Assembly (NCBI GenBank): GCA_021324445.1
Contig: JAJPJC010000373.1
Span: 1-42,934 of the forward strand
Direction: 5' to 3'
Source of the DNA: Isosphaeraceae bacterium
Lineage (GTDB): Bacteria > Planctomycetota > Planctomycetia > Isosphaerales > Isosphaeraceae
DNA: 42,934 nucleotides
In this document: piece after piece, positions 39,408-42,934 of the stretch
How positions within the stretch are numbered: the stretch's first letter is position 1
Layout of the letters: every line of letters starts with the position of its first letter
Position numbers and translations under genes: made by a program
Notes under the pieces: model-generated
Seen by the model: the letters and a program-made list of their open reading frames with translations, nothing else
Databases searched by the model: none
What the model was told of the DNA's origin: nothing

Positions 39408-41531
39408 GTGCCTCGCCGGAGACGTCCCCGACGACCGTACCGCCAGCCGGCGGCGTTGCTGATCTGCCTGGCGTGGCTTCTGGTCCTCGCCCTGGCCGTG
39501 ACGAAGCTGCGCCAGGCCGATGGGATCCTGGTGGCATCCTTCGGATTCCTGGCGGTGGTGCTCACCTTCCTGGTCCTGTCGTGGGCCGAGCGCGCGCTGT
39601 GGCGGGCGCCGATCCGGAAGCTGACGCAGTTCGCGCGTCGGGCCAGGAGCGGAGACTCGGCCCCGTTGCCGGGAGAACTCCCGGCCGAGCTGACGCTGCT
39701 GGCCCACGAGCTGGCGGCGCTGGTCCGGGGCCTTGGGCATCACGCCGGGGTCGCCCGGTCCGCGGCGGTCCCACCGTCGAGCTCAGTCGCCGGGCCGCGG
39801 ACCGCCGACCTGGCCGTGGCGCTGACGCGCAGCGGTCTGTTCGCCGAACCACCGCCCAACCCGGCCGGGCCCTCCAACCCGCTGATGTCGGGCGACTACG
39901 CGACCACCGACATGGTCAATCGACTCGACCTGGCCGCCTGGCGCTGGATCGAGTCCAGTCCGGCCGAACAGGAGTTCTTGGGCTGGAGCCTCGACCAGTT
40001 GCGGCAGATGTCCTTCCTCGACATCGTGCACCCCGACGATCGCCACGAGGCCGAGGAGAGCTTCCGCCAGGCCCTGGCACGCGGCGAGGCCCTGGGCCGG
40101 GTGGTTCGGGTCCGCACCGCGCGAGGCCAATCGCGGGCCATTGAACTGAACATCGGGGCCCGCTATGGCACCAATCAGCAGCCGACCCACCTGCGGTGCC
40201 ACCTGGCCGACGTCACCGAGAAGGTCCGCGCCGACCGGCAGTTGCGGCTCAGGACCCGGGAGTTGACCCAGGTCAACGACCAGTTGCGCCGGATCAACCA
40301 CGAGCTGCAGGAGCTGAAGGATCGCTACACGGACCTGTACGAGAACGCACCGGCCATGTATTTCAGTCTCGATCCCCGCGGCGTCGTGATCGAGTGCAAC
40401 CAGACGATGCGGACCATCTTGAACAAGTCTTCAACCGAGCTGATCGGCCACCCGTATCACGACCTGCTCGCGGAACCGCCCGGGGGCGACGCGCCGGCCC
40501 GATTCCTGGATTCGCTCCGCCAGGGCCCGGTCGAGGCCGAGACGCGGTGGCGCAAAGCGACTGGGGAGGTCATCGAGGTTTGGGTCCGGGGCACCATGGT
40601 TGCTGGTCCCAGGGGTTCGGTCAGCCAGGCGCGCTGCGTGGCCCAGGATGTCACCGCCAGGCGGCGCCTGGAAGCCGAGCTGCAGGAGAAGAACCAGCAC
40701 CTGGCTCAAGCCAATGAAGAGCTCTCGCGGAAGAATCGCGAGCTGGATGAGTTCGTCCATGTCGTCTCGCACGACCTCCAGGAGCCGTTGCGGACCTTGA
40801 CCGCGTTTTCCGACTTCCTTCTGAGGGACTACGGCGACCGGCTCGATCCCGAAGGCCAGGAGTTCGTACGCTACCTGGTCGAGGCGTCGCGCCGGATGCG
40901 GGCCATGATCCACGGGCTGTTGAACCTGTCGCGCGCGGGAAAGGTCATCGGCGATTTCCGCGAAGTGAACCTGAACGACCTGGTGGCCGTAATCAAGACC
41001 GATCTCGGCGAGTTGATTCGGAGCAAGAACGCCGAGGTGCGCGTCAGGGGTCGCTTGCCGGCGGTCTGGGGCGACCCGGATCGCCTCGGGCAACTGCTGG
41101 CCAACCTGATCACCAACGGCCTCAAATACAATGGGAGTCCGAACCCGTGCGTGGAGATCGGCACCAGTGCGGCGGCCGGGCCGGATTCGGCGGACCTCGA
41201 CCGGGATGTCGAGCCTGGCGAAGACGCCACGATCACCGTGACGGACAATGGAATCGGCATCGAGCCTCAGTTTCACCGGACGATCTTCCAGCTCTTCCGG
41301 CGGCTTCACACCCAGGAGGAGTATGAAGGGACCGGGGCGGGGCTGGCCATCGCCGCCAAGATTGTCCAGGCACACGGCGGTCGGATCTGGGTCGAGAGCC
41401 AGCCCGGGCAGGGCGCCACGTTCTTCATCCGGCTGCGCCGACCCCTGGTCCCGGGTTCGTCACCCGCTTCGGCGCGCCCGTTGGGCGGATCCGAACCGCA
41501 GTCCACCGCCTCCCACGGCGAGAGGGGATGA
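39408..41531 (+). CDS. Membrane-anchored PAS-domain sensor histidine kinase (phytochrome-type kinase core)
   Basis: 707 aa from a GTG at 39408. Two hydrophobic segments (LLICLAWLLVLALAVT and ILVASFGFLAVVLTFLVLSW, residues about 17-60) form a short N-terminal anchor, followed by a HAMP-like stretch. A PAS domain lies at about 170-280 (FLGWSLDQLRQMSFLDIVHPDD). A coiled segment leads to a second PAS at about 305-425 (LYENAPAMYFSLDPRGVVIE). The kinase core has His455 in FVHVVSHDLQEPLRTLTAFSDFL, the variant typical of phytochrome-related and cyanobacterial kinases, then LANLITNGLKYN, VTDNGIGIEPQF, IFQLFRRLHTQEEYEGTGAGLAIA and a C-terminal GATFFIRL. No GAF/PHY domain or bilin-binding Cys is present. 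It overlaps the next response-regulator gene by 4 bp (ATGA). Confidence 0.93.
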   Translation: MPRRRRPRRPYRQPAALLICLAWLLVLALAVTKLRQADGILVASFGFLAVVLTFLVLSWAERALWRAPIRKLTQFARRARSGDSAPLPGELPAELTLLAHELAALVRGLGHHAGVARSAAVPPSSSVAGPRTADLAVALTRSGLFAEPPPNPAGPSNPLMSGDYATTDMVNRLDLAAWRWIESSPAEQEFLGWSLDQLRQMSFLDIVHPDDRHEAEESFRQALARGEALGRVVRVRTARGQSRAIELNIGARYGTNQQPTHLRCHLADVTEKVRADRQLRLRTRELTQVNDQLRRINHELQELKDRYTDLYENAPAMYFSLDPRGVVIECNQTMRTILNKSSTELIGHPYHDLLAEPPGGDAPARFLDSLRQGPVEAETRWRKATGEVIEVWVRGTMVAGPRGSVSQARCVAQDVTARRRLEAELQEKNQHLAQANEELSRKNRELDEFVHVVSHDLQEPLRTLTAFSDFLLRDYGDRLDPEGQEFVRYLVEASRRMRAMIHGLLNLSRAGKVIGDFREVNLNDLVAVIKTDLGELIRSKNAEVRVRGRLPAVWGDPDRLGQLLANLITNGLKYNGSPNPCVEIGTSAAAGPDSADLDRDVEPGEDATITVTDNGIGIEPQFHRTIFQLFRRLHTQEEYEGTGAGLAIAAKIVQAHGGRIWVESQPGQGATFFIRLRRPLVPGSSPASARPLGGSEPQSTASHGERG

Positions 41532-41995
41532 ACACGATCCGAGCGGATTTCCACATCCTGCTGGTCGAGGACAGTCGCGCCGACGCCAAGATCATCGAGC
41601 GCGCGTTGCGGGAGGGGGAGATCGCTCACCGCTTGACGGTCATTCCGGATGGGCGTCACGCCCTGGACTACTTGTTCAGCCTGCGTGAGGACTCCGCCGG
41701 CAGTGACCGCCAGCCCGACTTGATCCTCCTGGACCTGAACCTCCCCGGACTCGACGGCTGTCAGGTCCTCAGCCAGATCAAGAGCGACCCGGATTTGCGC
41801 ATGATCCCGGTGATCGTCCTGACGACCTCCCAGCGCGATGAGGACATCCTCCAGACCTATCAGGCCGGGGCCAACACCTATATCCCCAAGCCCGCCGAGT
41901 ATTCCCGCTATTGCGAGCTGGTCGCCACCTTGCGCGACTACTGGATCAACACGGCGCTGAAGGTCCCGCATCCGCTGCCTCGGCGGCAAGTCTGA
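41528..41995 (+). CDS. Single-domain response regulator, Rcp1-like
   Basis: 155 aa, starting within the stop of the upstream kinase (ATGA), so translationally coupled. It is a stand-alone receiver: acidic pocket in ILLVEDSRADAKIIERAL, phospho-acceptor Asp69 in DLILLDLNLPGLDGCQVL, Thr in VIVLTTSQRDEDI and Lys in NTYIPKPAEYSRY. The EDSxAD start and the DLNLPGxDG and TTSxxDEDI motifs are those of Rcp1-type regulators that partner phytochrome-like kinases in cyanobacteria and other phyla. There is no output domain, so it probably shuttles phosphate to another protein, conceivably the receiver of the hybrid kinase two genes upstream. Confidence 0.94.
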   Translation: MNTIRADFHILLVEDSRADAKIIERALREGEIAHRLTVIPDGRHALDYLFSLREDSAGSDRQPDLILLDLNLPGLDGCQVLSQIKSDPDLRMIPVIVLTTSQRDEDILQTYQAGANTYIPKPAEYSRYCELVATLRDYWINTALKVPHPLPRRQV

Positions 41996-42009
41996 TTGGA
42001 ACCTCGGTG

Positions 42010-42029
42010 GGGCAGCCCCCCGGCTGCCC
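42010..42029. terminator. Hairpin between convergent genes
   Basis: GGGCAGCC (42010-42017) pairs with GGCTGCCC (42022-42029) around a CCCC loop. It lies in the 50-bp gap between the response regulator (ends 41995) and the PEP-hydrolase-like gene (ends 42046) and could end transcription from both sides. No T-tract. Confidence 0.5.
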
Positions 42030-42045
42030 TGGTCCAGCGACCCTA

Positions 42046-42897
42046 CTACGGCGAAACTCGGAGCTCCTTGCGCAGCCTCAGCCCGGTGAAATCCCGGACC
42101 TGCTGGGCGATGGCCACTTCGGTCGGGAGCCGTTCCATCGAGCTGGCGCCGTAGAAACCGTCGACCAGCGGCGCGCGGTCGAGGACGTACTGGGCATCCT
42201 CCGGCGCCGCGATGGGTCCACCGTGGCAGAGGACCAGCAGGTCGGCACGGACCGCCTTCCCGGCCTGGGCGATCGCCGTGACCTCGCGGACGCAATCGTC
42301 GAGCGTCTTGGCGGTCTTGGCCCCGATCGAGCCCTTGGTGGTCAAACCCATGTGCGCCACGATGATGTCCGCGCCGACGGCGGCCAGGAGCCGCGCCTGT
42401 TCCGGGTCGAAGGCATACGGCGTGGTCAGCAGATCGAGCCGGTGAGCCGCGGCGATGCACTGGATCTCCAGGTCGAAGCCCATCCCGGTCTCTTCCAGGT
42501 TGGCGCGAAAGACGCCGTCGATCAGGCCGACCGTGGGGAAGTTCTGGATGCCGGCGAACCCCATCTCCTGGAGCTCGCGGAGAAACCGATCCCGGATCAG
42601 GAAGGGATCGGTGGCGCAGACGCCAGCCAGCACGGGAGTGTGGCGGACCGCCGTGAGAACCTCGGAGGCCATCTCCCGGACGATCGCGTTGGCGTTGCCG
42701 TAGGGCATCAAGCCGGCCATCGAGCCCCGCCCGGCCATCCGGAATCGTCCCGAGTTGTAGATGACGATCAGGTCAATGCCGGCAGCTTCTTCGCATTTAG
42801 CGGAGATGCCTGTGCCGGCGCCGCCGCCGATGATAGGCCGGCCGGCTGCCAACTTCTGGCGAAAACGCGTCAGAATCGATGCTCTCGATTCAGCCAT
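42046..42897 (-). CDS. Phosphoenolpyruvate-hydrolase-family TIM-barrel protein
   Basis: 283 aa from the ATG at 42897. The sequence follows the PEP hydrolase/PF09370-like family: PIIGGGAGTGISAKCEEAAGID, IVIYNSGRFRMAGRGSMAGLMPYG, LAGVCATDPF, MGFAGIQNFPTVGLIDG, IIVAHMGLTTKGSIGA and LCHGGPIAAPEDAQYVL. The fold is a phosphoenolpyruvate-mutase/isocitrate-lyase-like barrel. Some members of the family are found with Tm-1-like ATP-binding proteins, but no such gene is visible up to the window end. Its natural reaction is poorly defined. It is convergent with the response regulator. Confidence 0.88.
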   Translation of the reverse strand: MAESRASILTRFRQKLAAGRPIIGGGAGTGISAKCEEAAGIDLIVIYNSGRFRMAGRGSMAGLMPYGNANAIVREMASEVLTAVRHTPVLAGVCATDPFLIRDRFLRELQEMGFAGIQNFPTVGLIDGVFRANLEETGMGFDLEIQCIAAAHRLDLLTTPYAFDPEQARLLAAVGADIIVAHMGLTTKGSIGAKTAKTLDDCVREVTAIAQAGKAVRADLLVLCHGGPIAAPEDAQYVLDRAPLVDGFYGASSMERLPTEVAIAQQVRDFTGLRLRKELRVSP

Positions 42898-42934
42898 GCT
42901 TTTGGGAATCCAGTGGTTGTGTGTGCGGAACGGA

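Noticed and set aside
1..42934. CRISPR array, phage genes, transposases, rRNA or tRNA genes
   Set aside because: No regularly spaced repeats with unique spacers, no integrase or transposase motifs and no RNA gene signatures were seen.

Overview
The window is strongly GC-rich, gene-dense chromosomal DNA. It looks like a planctomycete, most likely of the Isosphaeraceae/Gemmataceae type. The evidence is the co-occurrence of a DUF1501 protein with a Tat-type leader, an ECF sigma factor overlapping a giant Ser/Thr kinase-TPR gene, a WD40 protein, an MJ0042-type zinc-ribbon/coiled-coil protein and a Tat-leader xylose-isomerase-like protein. The lineage call is inference from gene content. No rRNA, tRNA, CRISPR array, transposase, integrase or phage gene was recognised, so this reads as ordinary chromosome rather than an island.

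Layout. 1-2899 (minus): a MerR regulator with a CarH/LitR-like C-terminal domain, a sigma-70 factor and a phytoene-desaturase-like oxidoreductase (cut by the window edge) lie head to tail. This resembles a light-responsive carotenoid locus. 3351-4181 (minus): a secreted coiled-coil protein. 4600-6702 (plus): purC and aroC. 6959-12840 (plus): ECF sigma, Ser/Thr kinase-TPR receptor and WD40 protein. 13124-14764 (plus): double zinc-ribbon coiled-coil protein. 14843-15193 (minus): cupin. 15450-17996 (plus): topoisomerase III-like enzyme with duplicated C-terminal zinc modules. 18040-21229 (minus): sugar isomerase-like protein, acid-ceramidase/NAAA-like Ntn hydrolase and alpha/beta hydrolase, the last two overlapping. 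21493-29737 (plus): thrS, a Ser/Thr dehydratase, a DcuC-type carrier, yajQ, an RdgC-like protein and a parvulin isomerase. 29763-31755 (minus): NAD-dependent epimerase, two small proteins (one ribbon-helix-helix-like) and a VOC protein. 32745-34247 (plus): DUF1501 protein, convergent and overlapping with glgB. 34220-37666 (minus): glgB and nadA. 38141-41995 (plus): receiver-histidine kinase, PAS histidine kinase and Rcp1-like response regulator. 42046-42897 (minus): PEP-hydrolase-family TIM-barrel protein.

How genes work together. Three regulatory groupings stand out: the MerR/sigma/desaturase trio, the ECF/kinase/WD40 set and the two-kinase/response-regulator cluster. The rest is housekeeping metabolism (purine, shikimate, NAD, glycogen, Thr-tRNA) mixed with accessory enzymes. 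The most unusual items are: (1) the MerR protein keeps the W-x9-EH adenosylcobalamin-pocket signature but has Tyr where the cobalt-ligating His should be; (2) a bacterial acid-ceramidase-like enzyme is translationally overlapped with a lipase-like hydrolase; (3) three CTAG sites spaced exactly 11 bp apart overlap a candidate promoter in front of a ribbon-helix-helix-like gene; (4) a short dispersed repeat has several copies upstream of a kinase gene and one copy inside the 3-prime end of the DUF1501 gene.
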